Under the pieces are notes generated by a model. It was not told the origin of the DNA, did not search any database, and saw nothing but the letters and a program-made list of their open reading frames with translations. A DNA stretch of 64,000 bases. Source: Antrodiella citrinella. Taxonomy: Eukaryota; Basidiomycota; Agaricomycetes; Polyporales; Steccherinaceae. Positions 34,295 through 44,808 of the stretch are shown piece after piece (the first letter of the stretch is position 1; every line of letters begins with the position of its first letter). The stretch is from assembly GCA_004802725.1 (NCBI GenBank), contig SGPM01000002.1, positions 3,873-67,872 on the forward strand. The letters run 5' to 3'. Position numbers and translations under genes: made by a program.

Positions 34295-35083
34295 GATCTC
34301 AGAGTCGTGTGTAAGCTCTAAGCCGCTCTTACGAGACTCAGACGACATGTAGAACAGTATATCAAATGGCATTGACACGGAAGGATTCTAAGGACAAAGA
34401 AGAAACAACGTTTGGTTTCTGTCGGATACACTAGGTGACCGTTCCGTCCACGGAAGAAATAGGATGACCGGCCAAAGAGTGCAACGTTCCTCTGAGGCTG
34501 CAAATATGAAGAATCGTCATGGAGCGTTGGGACGAGTCAACATGTGGTATAAATGCGCCTGCGTAGTTGTTAAAAGATGAGAAAGGATGGTTCGGCTGAG
34601 TAGATGGATACCCTCAAGATTAGGGCAGGCTGATGCAAAGTTGCGTGGGCGGTTGGTTGATTGACTCGAAAGGGTATAATCTCGCACGTCGCCTCACTCA
34701 TCCCAGGCTGTTCTTAATACTACGACACTCCTCGTCGTCGGTAACTTACGACGCCACGATCCTCCCGAGGCCCATATTTTCAAGCAACCCCCTGACCGGA
34801 TGACTGTTTCATACTTTTAACATGATAAATCCGCATAATGTCGTCAGCTCGATTTCATGATCTTCCATTCATCAAGGATTTATCTATGCCGTTGACCTTA
34901 TCCTGTCTCTTCCGTTTACAGGGTCGATCTCGTCTCCAGTAAGCATCGAATCATGTTGGAATCATGACTCGGATGTGATATCACACATCGGCCCAGGATG
35001 CTCTTGCCGTTACATTTACTGTGCGTTCTCATGGTCTTGATTGCACAAGATCGTAGTACTAATCTCAAACTCTCAGTCAGCAG

Positions 35084-35528
35084 GTCCGGACAGGACCCTG
35101 GAAAACCCCGCCAAATGCCTCTTCCCGATCCCGACAAAAATGAGTTGAAAATACCGGAAGGCCTGTGTCAGGTCCCGAGCTCGACCGGCCGAGGGCCTGT
35201 CGCCGTCCGGACAAATACGTGCCTCCAAGATGAGTGTCCGCATATCGGACGGCTACGCAACAGTCAGTCATGCTATCCTCAGTGGCCATGGTACCCGGCA
35301 TCGCTATGAGGCTTGGGTTTACAAAAAATGAAATGAAGGCCAACGACCTTTGGAAACACGCAGACCGCGTTGAGGACGATTTTCAGCCTCTGATGAGCCC
35401 CTAGGAGGATTTTCTGAGCTTTCCTGACGGCCTGGCGGGCACGTGAACCGGCGCTTGGGGCGTCTACGGGTGTGTTCCCAACCCTCAGAGGATGCATCTG
35501 AGGGGACTTTCCAGGGTCCTGTCCGGAC
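35084..35528. repeat. 445-bp structure with perfect 21-bp terminal inverted repeats
   Basis: The 21 bases at 35084-35104 (GTCCGGACAGGACCCTGGAA then A) recur as their exact reverse complement at 35508-35528. Similarity continues about 20 bp further inward at roughly 65%. The interior has no supported ORF. It may be a MITE or a regulatory inverted repeat. I see no target-site duplication. The right arm ends about 47 bp before a TATA box. Confidence 0.65.
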
Positions 35529-35574
35529 GTCCGTACTCTCGCGCCATCGGCGGCCCTGTATCTGTCTCCCTAAG

Positions 35575-35580
35575 TATAAA
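35575..35580 (+). promoter_or_regulatory. TATA box, aldo-keto reductase
   Basis: TATAAA 73 bp before the start codon at 35653, at a sensible distance for a TATA-driven, regulated gene. Confidence 0.5.
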
Positions 35581-35652
35581 TGCGACGACCTCCGGATTAG
35601 TATATTCAAGCAAGTCGCGTCCCAACTTTTCCCTTCGACCCTCCGTAGAACC

Positions 35653-36693
35653 ATGTCGACCCTGACTATCCCGCTCAATGATGGAAGCAAGATTCCCTGG
35701 CTTGGATTTGGCACGGGGACAGCTTTGTATAGCAAGGATGCTACGAAGTCCGTCCTTGCTGCCATCTCTGCAGGTTTCGTCCATCTCGATGGCGCACAGA
35801 TGTATGCGAATGAAGAGTCCTTGGGAGATGCCATAGTCCAATGCGGGCTTCCGCGATCCTCGCTCTGGGTCACTACCAAGCTCAATACCGTTCCCGCTGG
35901 CAAAGATGTCCGGTGGACCCTCGAGGAATCGCTCCGCAAGCTGAAGACGGACTACGTCGACCTCTTCCTGATTCATAACCCTCAGCAACACCCCGACATC
36001 AAAGCAACATGGAAGCAGATGGAGGAGTTGAAGAAGGCAGGATTAGCTAGAAGTATCGGCGTTTCCAATTTCACGGTCAAATATCTCAAGCAAGTGTTCG
36101 AAGTAGCGACCATAAAGCCGACCGTCATTCAGGTGAGCACCCTCGTCATTTGATGCCAACAAACCTTTTCCTAATGGCGCATATATGCGGACATAGAACG
36201 AGTATCACCCCTACATCGTGAAAGCCAGCGAAGCTGTCAAAGCGTTCGCACAAGAACATGATATTGTCTATGCTTCCTACGGAGCGCTGTCGCCTATCTT
36301 CCGGTTCCCGAATGGGCCTGTCACTCCTGTCATAGAGCGCGCTGCAAAGCGACTTTCGGATGTGAGAGGCAAACCAGTCACTCCAGGCCAGGTTCTGCAG
36401 GTGTGGTTGAGACAGCAAGGTATCATCGCCATCAGGTAAGAGTAATCTACTCGTGCTGACCTTCGGTTGTGTTGACCTGTCTCTATCAGTACTTCCAACA
36501 AGGTGGAGCGCCTGAAAGAGTATCTGGACGTTGAGAACATCCCTGAACTCACCGGAGAGGAGATGCAAGCAATCAAGACTGAAGGTGCGAAAGAGCACCA
36601 CAGAGTCTTCGTAAGTTCTCCTTGTGAATTGCGTATACTTCGTAGACTGACATAATTTTGCACCAGATGACATGGTTGGAAAACGAATCATGA
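35653..36693 (+). CDS. Aldo-keto reductase
   Basis: NADPH-dependent oxidoreductase of the AKR superfamily, cytosolic. Four exons. Start MSTLTIPLNDGSKIPWLG opens the first strand. The catalytic tetrad is visible as D46 (HLDGAQMYANEE), Y51, K76 (WVTTKLN) and H108 (LFLIHNPQQ). Further signatures are DYVDLFLIH, GLARSIGVSNF and NEYHPYI. The C-terminal cofactor segment is normal (ISTSNKVERLKEYL). The N-terminal 'GFGT' in place of the common GxGT is fine. Substrate cannot be told from sequence. The regulated-looking promoter (TATA, inverted repeat) suggests an inducible detoxification or carbon-use role. Confidence 0.92.
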
Positions 36694-37003
36694 AATGTAC
36701 ATGGTCAAATCGCCCGGAAAGTTGTAGCGTTAGGGACATACAGCATTGAAGTTAATATCACCTTCCTGTGTACGAAGTAGTGTAAATGTCGATCCTTATC
36801 AGTTTTGTACGTCTCCCGAGATAATTTGAGGCTTGAGCACGCGCAGTACTTATAGTAATTCAGGAGGAGTCTGGTAGGTGTCTGAGAAGTAGACTGAGCG
36901 TCTCTTGTTCACCTCCTACTTTCACGGACTCCATCGACTTGCTATTAACATCTTCGCATAGACCCCCTTTACATCGTACTTTGGGCTCTTTTCATCTTCA
37001 ATC
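36694..37003. other. Intergenic, AKR to PUS4
   Basis: 310 bp between tandem genes, 3' UTR plus promoter. Nothing further is recognised. Confidence 0.3.
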
Positions 37004-38194
37004 ATGCCTAAAGTGTCTACAAAATTCCCTCTTTCCGGCTTATTCGCTGTGTGCAAACCGTCCGGACCACCTTCCATGACCGTCATCAACGAAATAAAAC
37101 CGCTCATCGCTCGTTCGCGATTGTTCGTGGAGGAAGAGAAGTTGAAAAAAGCAAATTCACAGCAGAGAGGAAGAGGCAGTCGACATAAGAAATACGGGCG
37201 AGAAGCCGTCAAGATTGGACAAGGTGGAACGCTGGATCCCCTTGCGGATGGAGTTCTCGGTATTTAGCCTTTTCGTCGTTTCATGACCCTGCCAGTAAGT
37301 GTCTGCCTTGTTCAGTCATAGGTATTGGAAAGGGAACCAAGAAGCTCACTGATTTCCTTGACTGTGTCAAGGTGCGATGCACCCTTTGTTCATTTCGTAC
37401 CGGGTTAGCTGAAGCATTGGTCGACTGCAGGAGTATCGCACTACGTGTCTCCTCGGATGCGAAACCGATTCTTACGACAGTAAGGGAGCTCAAGTACGTA
37501 CCGCACCGTGGAAGCATGTCACTAGAGAACAGATTGAGGCTGCATTGGACGGATTTAGAGGAGAGATAATGCAAGCCCCTCCCATGTACGTTCGTTCAGT
37601 ATCGGATGCACTCCATCGCTGAACAAGACCCCCGGCAGTTTTTCTGCTCTGAAGATGGACGGCAGGCCCCTTTACGAGTATGCCCGCAATGGTATTCCTC
37701 TACCTAGGCCGATCGAGAAGCGAAAAGTGACGGTCTACTCCCTGGAGATCGTTGAATGGCTAGGACCCGAGCATAGTTTTCGCCAGCCGGAGAAGAAATA
37801 CACAGACGATCAGAAGCAAGCGCTTGAGAAAGCGCTCTCAAGTGTTGAGGGGAACCCCGTTATCAAGGACGAGCCTGAGGAAGGTGAAAATTTAAACGTG
37901 CCCACCGCGTTCGTCCTGCGTATGAAGGTTTCGGGCGGTACCTACGTGCGATCCATCGTGCACGATCTGGCCCAAGCTGTGGGATCTGCAGGACACGTTG
38001 TTACTCTCACTCGATCGCGGCAAGGACGTTACGCGTTAGAACCCGAAGAAGAGAATGACTTTAGCTGCGTCCCGTGGGAGGTGTTCACAAAGGCAACGGA
38101 AAGCCTTGGTGAACCCGATGCCGACGGGTGGGTGGAATGGGAACGAGAAGTGATGAATAGAATGGAGGTTGTTGGGGATAAATATGATTCATGA
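37004..38194 (+). CDS. PUS4: tRNA pseudouridine-55 synthase (TruB family)
   Basis: Makes pseudouridine 55 in the T-loop of tRNAs. Start MPKVSTKFPLSGLFAVCKPS gives the family opening (FAVxKPxG). The catalytic motif KIGQGGTLDPLADGVLG has Asp78 as the nucleophile. Further motifs are GIGKGTKKLTDFL, the RTTCLLG-type strand after an intron, FSALKMDGRPLYEYARNG (family KxxGxxxYexAR), then GGTYVRSIVHDLA. The C-terminal PUA-like part follows. About four exons, the 37290-37650 junctions being the least exact. Length about 340-350 residues matches yeast Pus4 reasonably. Yeast Pus4 acts in nucleus and mitochondria. Confidence 0.94.
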
Positions 38195-38586
38195 TTCATG
38201 CCTTCAACGTACGGTCGTCACGCCCACCGCCGTTATGGCACAATGCAGTGAGTGTCTGTTTGTGCACATTATCAATATCTAACTCCTTCTCCAGTGGCTC
38301 TCTACTTTACGCTGTCAACGTTTGATATCTGGCCAACGATATGACTTTGGTTGTGATTAGTTGCGCATTACCGAAGATCCGCACGCAGACTGATTGCAAG
38401 TGAGAGTTTCATCACTATTTCAGGCGTCCAAAACGACCGGTGACTTGCGTCGTAGGGGCTGACTACCTGAGGGGTGGAGCTATGAACGGCCCGGCAGCAG
38501 CAACGGTCCGTTTTCTCGGAATATCTGAAGATATATAAGTTCATGGCACGTATATCGGAGAGCTGTTCGTTGTCCCCAAAGCCAAG
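38195..38586 (+). promoter_or_regulatory. Upstream region with TATA box, aldolase gene
   Basis: 392 bp. A clear TATA-like ATATATAA at 38531-38538 lies about 50 bp before the start codon. The rest is unremarkable. Confidence 0.45.
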
Positions 38587-39818
38587 ATGACACGATCGAT
38601 CAAACCTGGCGTTTATGCGCCCATTTGCTCTTTCTTCCAACCTGGCACCGAGGATCTTGGTATACTTACACCTTCCTCGTCAGTGAATCGGAGATAACAC
38701 ATCTACATTTAGACCTTGCTGCGTTCGAGAAGCATGTGGTCCACGCAGCAAAGGCCGGGGTTGGCATACTGGTGGCAGGATCGAATGGAGAGGCAACCCA
38801 TCTCACTCACGCGGAGCGGTCTACCCTGATCAAGACCGCGCGAGCTGCTCTAGACAAGGCGCAACTTCCTGATGTACCTGTCATTGCTGGAACGGGTACG
38901 GGCAGTACTCGAGAGACTGTCGAGCTCTGCAACGAAGCAGCTGAAGCCGGAGCAGACGTCGCTATCGTCATAACCAGTGGGTACTTTGCCGGCGCACTGG
39001 CTGGCAACTCGAAGGCATTGAAAGCCTGGTATACACAAGTTGCGGATAAGAGTCCGATACCGGTGTTGTTGTACAACTGTGAGTGCGGTATCAGCAAGTG
39101 ATAATTATTATTCTCACTAGGACATCTTACAGATCCCGGTGCAAGTGGAGGCATCGACTTAGACTCTGATTTGATCATGGAATTGGCTGCTGAGCATTCC
39201 AATATCATTGGTGTCAAATTGACGTATGTTATCAGTGTCATGCTCACAAACTACACTCACTGAGCACAACTTGTAGGTGCGGAAATGTTGGCAAGCTGAC
39301 GAGGATATGTGCCGCCACCACTCAGTCGTCGTTCATTGCAAATCATCCGCGGAAAGGTACAGAGCAGCCGTTCTTGGTTCTCGGAGGGTTCTCCGACATA
39401 CTGTTGACTTCGCTCTACGCGAATGGCCATGGTGTGATCACTGGCCTGGGAAACGTTGCGCCTGTGAGTATCTCAACATCCTTCGCTACGACTCGCCCGG
39501 TTCTCAATTGACGTGTATTGACAGTACTCGATCGCCAAGCTGTACGAAGTTGGCAAGGCCAGCTTAGCAGATCCCTCGAAGCTACCGGAGGCGCAGCGAC
39601 TGCAAGGTATCGTTGGTTGCGCCGACTGGACCGTTGCGAATTCGGGAATATCTGGCACGAAATTCTTGATACAACAACTGTACGGGTATGGAGGACTACC
39701 CAGAAGTCCGCTGCCGCCCATTGAATCCCAAGCAGCCCAAGCCCTGTGGGACCATCCGCACGTCCAAGACATTGTGGCACTAGAGCGTGAACTAGGTGGT
39801 GGAAGGGTCGTAAACTAG
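38587..39818 (+). CDS. DapA-superfamily aldolase/lyase
   Basis: Class I pyruvate-dependent aldolase fold. Exons join MTRSIKPGVYAPICSFF to DLAAFEKHVVHAAKAGVGI. Motifs: GSNGEATHLTHAER (pyruvate-binding GxxGE, residues 47-51), VIAGTGTGSTRETVELC, YYN-equivalent VLLYNYPGASGG, and the Schiff-base lysine in NIIGVKLTCG. The C-terminus holds GVITGLGNVAP and SGTKFLIQQLYGYGG. Fungi make lysine by the aminoadipate route, so true dihydrodipicolinate synthase is unlikely. Better candidates are 4-hydroxy-2-oxoglutarate aldolase or a 2-keto-3-deoxy-sugar-acid aldolase (pectin/galacturonate use). About five introns. The end reads GGGRVVN, stop. Confidence 0.88.
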
Positions 39819-40290
39819 AAATCACTGTTGCTGGCAAGCCAGAAAGTGTAATTCGTAGAAATTTGATCTCAACTACTCGATGTTATATGTTGTGCTCAAC
39901 TTGGGCGGGACTCCTGTACGACGAAAGGATCGAGACAAATGTTGGGTCGATGGTGATCAGCCTCATTTCATTACGATAATGCGGGGAAGAATGTGGGGAA
40001 TTACCGGCAGATTTTACCGGAGAAACGGGGTCTCACATGTCCATCTCATCATGCTACGGACCACGTTACTGGCATGGTGTCTTTGTATGTAAGTTGGGTG
40101 CACCAACGGGACCAGGGCGATTTCGAGATGGAACCCGATGGCCAGCAAGCGGAAGCGTGCGACAGTCTGATCACGGCTCTTAAACAAGGGACAACTGCCA
40201 ACCCTCGACATCCCTCCGCTCACTCCCTTGCACCACCACGACAAGCATCAATCGAGGCTCGGATGCTGTGAAGGAACCCATTCCTTCAGA
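39819..40290. other. Intergenic, aldolase to NNT
   Basis: 472 bp between tandem genes. It carries no ORF or repeat I can support; it should hold the NNT promoter. Confidence 0.35.
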
Positions 40291-43200
40291 ATGAAGTTGT
40301 TTTGCATGCGCTCGGGGTCTGCTGCCCTGTTGCACAGTCGCCTGCCGCTGACGTTGCTGCGGTTGAATAGAGGTCCGAGCGCATCCAACCTTCTCTGTTT
40401 TCTCTATCCTGACCTGCCCCTCTTGATAGTATCAGTACGAGCGTACCGTCCCTCGGCGTTTTTCAGAAATGAACAGAAGGATACCAGTGGTACAGACGTG
40501 AAGGCGGCATCCCCTTGTGAGTCACCTCGACACCTCGACGATGCGTAACTCAATCGGCGGTAATGTACATAGTGATTTCGATACCGTACTCTTCTTTGAC
40601 GGTCGGAGTGCCTGTAGAAGTATATCCGAGCGAACAGAGGGTTGCTCTGACACCCCAGAACACCGCGCTGCTGCTGAAGAAAGGTTTTGGTCGAGTGCTT
40701 GTAGAGAAGTCCGCGGGTGCACATGCTCAGTTCCTCGACGAACAATACAGAGCGGCAGGTGCCATTTTGGTGGACAGGACGGAAGTCTTCTCGTCGTCAG
40801 ATATCTTGCTCAAAGTGAGGCCACCCATCCTAGGCCAAGAAGTGGAACATATCAAGGATGGTAGTACCGTTATCTCCTTCCTATACCCTAATCAGAACAA
40901 GGGGATAGTGGACGCAGTGGCAGCGAAAAACGCGTCAGCATTTGCGATGGAAATGATACCACGTATATCTCGGGCGCAAGTTTTCGATGCTTTAAGGTAT
41001 GTAACCTCGCGTGACACGCTTTTTACATCTTCTGAAGCTCCGCCTTCCCAGTTCTATGGCCAATATTGCCGGTTATAAGGCAGTTCTAGAAGCCGCTAAT
41101 AATTTCGGACGCTTCTTGACGGGCCAGGTCACGGCTGCAGGGTACGCGCACGATTTGATTTTATGTTGCTCCAATTGACCTTCCCCGCAGCAAAATCCCT
41201 CCGTGTAAGGTCTTAGTCATCGGTGCAGGTGTTGCAGGTCTAAGTGCTATTGCTACCGTGAGCGAACACCTCCTTTACTTTGAGTCTATCATTAAATATA
41301 TCTATGGTGCAGGCAAGGAGAATGGGTGCCATAGTTCGTGGTTTTGATACCCGTTCCGCTGCTCGCGAACAAGTGCAGTCACTTGGTGCGGAATTCCTGG
41401 AGGTCAGCGTGAAAGAAGCTGGTGACGGTGCCGGTGGATATGCCAAGGTCATGTCAAAGGAATTCATCGAAGCGGAAATGGCACTATTCATGGAACAATG
41501 CAAAGACGTGGACATTGTAATCACTACAGTGAGCACACTTTTATGAAGATCCGCACAGCCTTCTAAAACATCCTTAGGCCCTCATTCCTGGCAAACCGGC
41601 ACCCAAACTGATCACGAGAGAGGTAAGGGTCAATATTCTGTACTCGGGACATGTCACTAATCAAGTCTGCAGATGGTCGCCGCTATGAAACAAGGATCTG
41701 TTATTGTTGACTTAGCGGCAGAGACTGGTGGAAACTGTGAGGCCACTAAACCAGGAGAGCTTTACGTCCACGACGGCGTGACAATCATAGGTATTTGTTG
41801 AGTTCTCTGCAAGTTGGTTTAAATTCCTGAACCTCCATCAGGATACACCGACCTGCCGTCCAGACTACCAACGCAATCATCCACCTTATACTCTAACAAC
41901 ATTACCAAGTTCCTGCTCTCAATCGGTGACGGCAATAGCTTCTCGATCGACCTGGAGGATGAAGTCGTTCGCGGATCTATCGTCGTTCACAATGGTACCG
42001 TTGTGCCTCCAGCACCACGCCCTGCACCTCCGCCCCCTGTTGTGGCGCCTCCCACTACAAAGGATGTCGAGGTCACTGCGCTCACACCTTGGCAGAAAGC
42101 CAGTCGCGAAGTTGCTCTGGTTACTTCTGGTATGGGTGGTGCTATTGCACTCGGCAAGATCGCTGGCCCGGCCTTCATGAGCAACTTCTTCACCTTTGGT
42201 TTGGCGGGTCTCATTGGATATCGTGTGGTCTGGGGCGTTGCTCCTGCCTTACATTCCCCACTTATGTCGGTCACGAACGCAATTTCTGGTATGGTCGGTG
42301 TCGGTGGTTTGTTCGTGATGGGTGGAGGATACTTCCCTGGCACTGTCCCTCAAGTATTGGGAGCGTTATCCGTGTTATTGGCAAGTGTCAACGTGGCCGG
42401 AGGTTTCGCTATTACCAAACGCATGCTAGATATGTTTAAACGTATGTCACTTGGTATCTATTTCTTACTCGTTCGAGAGCTAAACTATTTTGAACAGGTG
42501 CCACGGATCCGCCAGAGTACTCCTGGCTCTACGGGGTCCCAGCTATTCTCTTCACCGGTGGATTCTTGGCTGCTGCAAGCACCGGCATGTCTGGACTAGT
42601 GCAAGCTGGTTATCTTACCAGTAGTATTCTTTGCATTAGTGCGTGGTTTGTCCGACGTTGCAGATGTCTCGGCTGATACTTAAGTTTTTGTCAGGCTCCC
42701 TATCAGGACTGGCGTCGCAAACCACAGCTCGACAAGGAAACGTTCTCGGAATTCTTGGCGTCGGATCGGGCATCCTTGCTTCCCTGGCAGCTGTCGGATT
42801 TTCACCTGAAACGTTGGTACAATTTGCTGCAGTGGCTGCTATGGGTGGAGGAATCGGTACCATCATTGGGCGGCGCGTCACTGCTATTGAATTGCCACAG
42901 ATGGTTGCAGCCCTCCACTCGGTCGTGGGTCTCGCAGCTGTCCTGACTAGTATCGCAAGTGTCCTCGCGGACCTTGGTCATGCCACTACGTTGCATCTGG
43001 TGTCCGCATATCTTGGAGTGCTCATCGGTATGTAATTTTGTGTATATTCTCCTCCCTGGCAGGCTGATTATACGTCTCAATAAGGTGGTGTGACATTCAC
43101 TGGATCCATCGTCGCGTTCTTGAAGCTGGCAGGCCGCATGTCTTCAAGACCCCTCATGCTTCCCGGTAGACATTTGATTAATTCTTCGCTGCTTGGTGCA

Positions 43201-44534
43201 AACATTGCAACGATGACTGCTTTCATTGCATACGCGCCTACAGTGCCGTTGGTAGCTGCCGCGTATCTGGGTGCCAATACCATTCTGAGTTTCATCAAAG
43301 GATTCACGACGACTGCCGCCATTGGTGGTGCAGACATGCGTAAGCATCCATTATCACACCAGCCTTTCTGCTCTGACAACTGTGTATCTGCAGCCGTTGT
43401 CATTACGGTACTGAACGCATACTCTGGGTTTGCCCTTGTAGCAGAGGGTGAACACTCTATGAATTCCAACATGATCCATTCACTAAATTCACTACGCAGG
43501 ATTCATGCTGGATAATTCACTATTGACTTCAGTTGGTGCGTTGATTGGTGTCAGCGGTTCCATCCTGTCCTACATAATGGTAAGCATATCCTTTGAGTCG
43601 GGAAGGCATTTTTTGCTAAAAGACTGCTATCCACAGTGTGTTGCTATGAATCGCACGTTGACCAACGTCCTGTTCGGTGGTCTTGGCAACGTCGTCCAGT
43701 CGGACTACAAAATTGAAGGTGCTATTACGAAGACCTCGGTTGATGAGACTGTCGATGCGCTCAGCAATGCGGAGAGCGTCATTCTTGTACGTTCTCAATC
43801 ACTGTCTGTCGGTGTTTCGATTGACGCATCCTATAGGTTGTGGGGTATGGTATGGCCGTCGCGAAGGCGCAATTCGCAATCTCGGAGATTGTCAGCGTTT
43901 TGAGGGCGAGGGGCATCACTGTTCGCTTTGCCATTCACCCTGTTGCGGGCAGGTATGTCTCGCCTAGTCGTTCAAACGAACTTCTGGCTGACGTCGAATT
44001 TCAGAATGCCGGGTCAATGTAACGTGCTCTTGGCTGAAGCTTCCGTTCCATATGACAGTGAGTTCCCTCACATGTCTGTTCTTCTGTTGCGCTTACCATT
44101 GTATTGTATAGTTGTGCTTGAGATGGACGAGATCAACGACGACTTCGGTGATACAGATGTCACCTTGGTCATTGGCGCGAACGATACCGTGAACCCGATC
44201 GCTCTGGAGCCTGGCTCAGCGATCGCTGGTATGCCCGTCCTGCATGCATGGAAGAGTAAGCAAGTCATCGTGATGAAGCGTGGCATGTCGAGTGGATATG
44301 GTCAGTCACCCAACTTCTTTCGTCTCAAACCTGGGATCAGCACCTAATGTGTCATGCTCGTCTTACAGCCGATGTACCGAATCCTATGTTCTATATGCCC
44401 GGTACGAAGATGTTGTTCGGAGATGCTAAGGACACTTGTGAAGGTTCGTTGTCTATCCCATCCGTCGTTATAGGCAATTACTAACATTATGAGAATGCAC
44501 AGCTATCAAACATGGTCTGGAGGGCAGGAGTTGA
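40291..44534 (+). CDS. NNT: NAD(P) transhydrogenase, mitochondrial, fused
   Basis: Proton-pumping transhydrogenase of the inner membrane that makes NADPH from NADH. One polypeptide of roughly 1,050-1,100 residues carries all three domains in the animal order. The Met-Lys-Leu leader ([18 protein letters not shown]) looks mitochondrial. Domain I (NAD): [41 protein letters not shown], and [21 protein letters not shown] Pro-rich linker ([15 protein letters not shown]) leads to the TM domain II ([24 protein letters not shown]-like stretches; [20 protein letters not shown]). Domain III (NADP): [70 protein letters not shown]. It has about 20 introns, many 45-60 nt. NNT is absent from budding yeast but known in basidiomycetes. 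Confidence 0.95.
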
Positions 44535-44808
44535 GTGGACCATGGTGCTTTGTTGTAAGTACTCATCGGGACGTTATAAATCGATTGTAGATATATCTGT
44601 ATTTCTTTGTTGTATGTATCAGGCATGTCTAGATAGTATCTAGTACAATAGCTACGGTTTTGAATACTCAGGAACCTTCGTACGAACTTCCTCCTGCAAC
44701 CCAGTGGTTGACGGCGAGACACGCGTTCGTAAGCATGATGTGTCACGCGCGTTACTCGACGCGTCCGATCACTTGTCATTTCGCAAGTCGCGTTCTCATC
44801 CCCAGCTT
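44535..44808 (+). promoter_or_regulatory. AP endonuclease promoter with two ACGCGT boxes
   Basis: ACGCGT occurs at 44721-44726 and 44759-44764, 45-90 bp before the start codon, alongside ACGCGC variants. This is the same arrangement as in RAD54 and, singly, the Crb2-like gene. Confidence 0.5.

Larger units (their letters stand above)
34295..35652. other. Long intergenic region before the aldo-keto reductase
   Basis: 1,358 bp without a supported gene. The 3' portion holds a 445-bp inverted-repeat structure (listed separately) and a TATA box. Small open frames at 34916-35137 and 34998-35309 overlap that structure and look like chance. Confidence 0.5.

Noticed and set aside
34916..35309. Small overlapping open frames on both strands
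   Set aside because: They run across the inverted-repeat structure and show no codon bias or family features.
38587..39818. True dihydrodipicolinate synthase
   Set aside because: Fungi lack the diaminopimelate route; only the fold, not the reaction, can be assigned.
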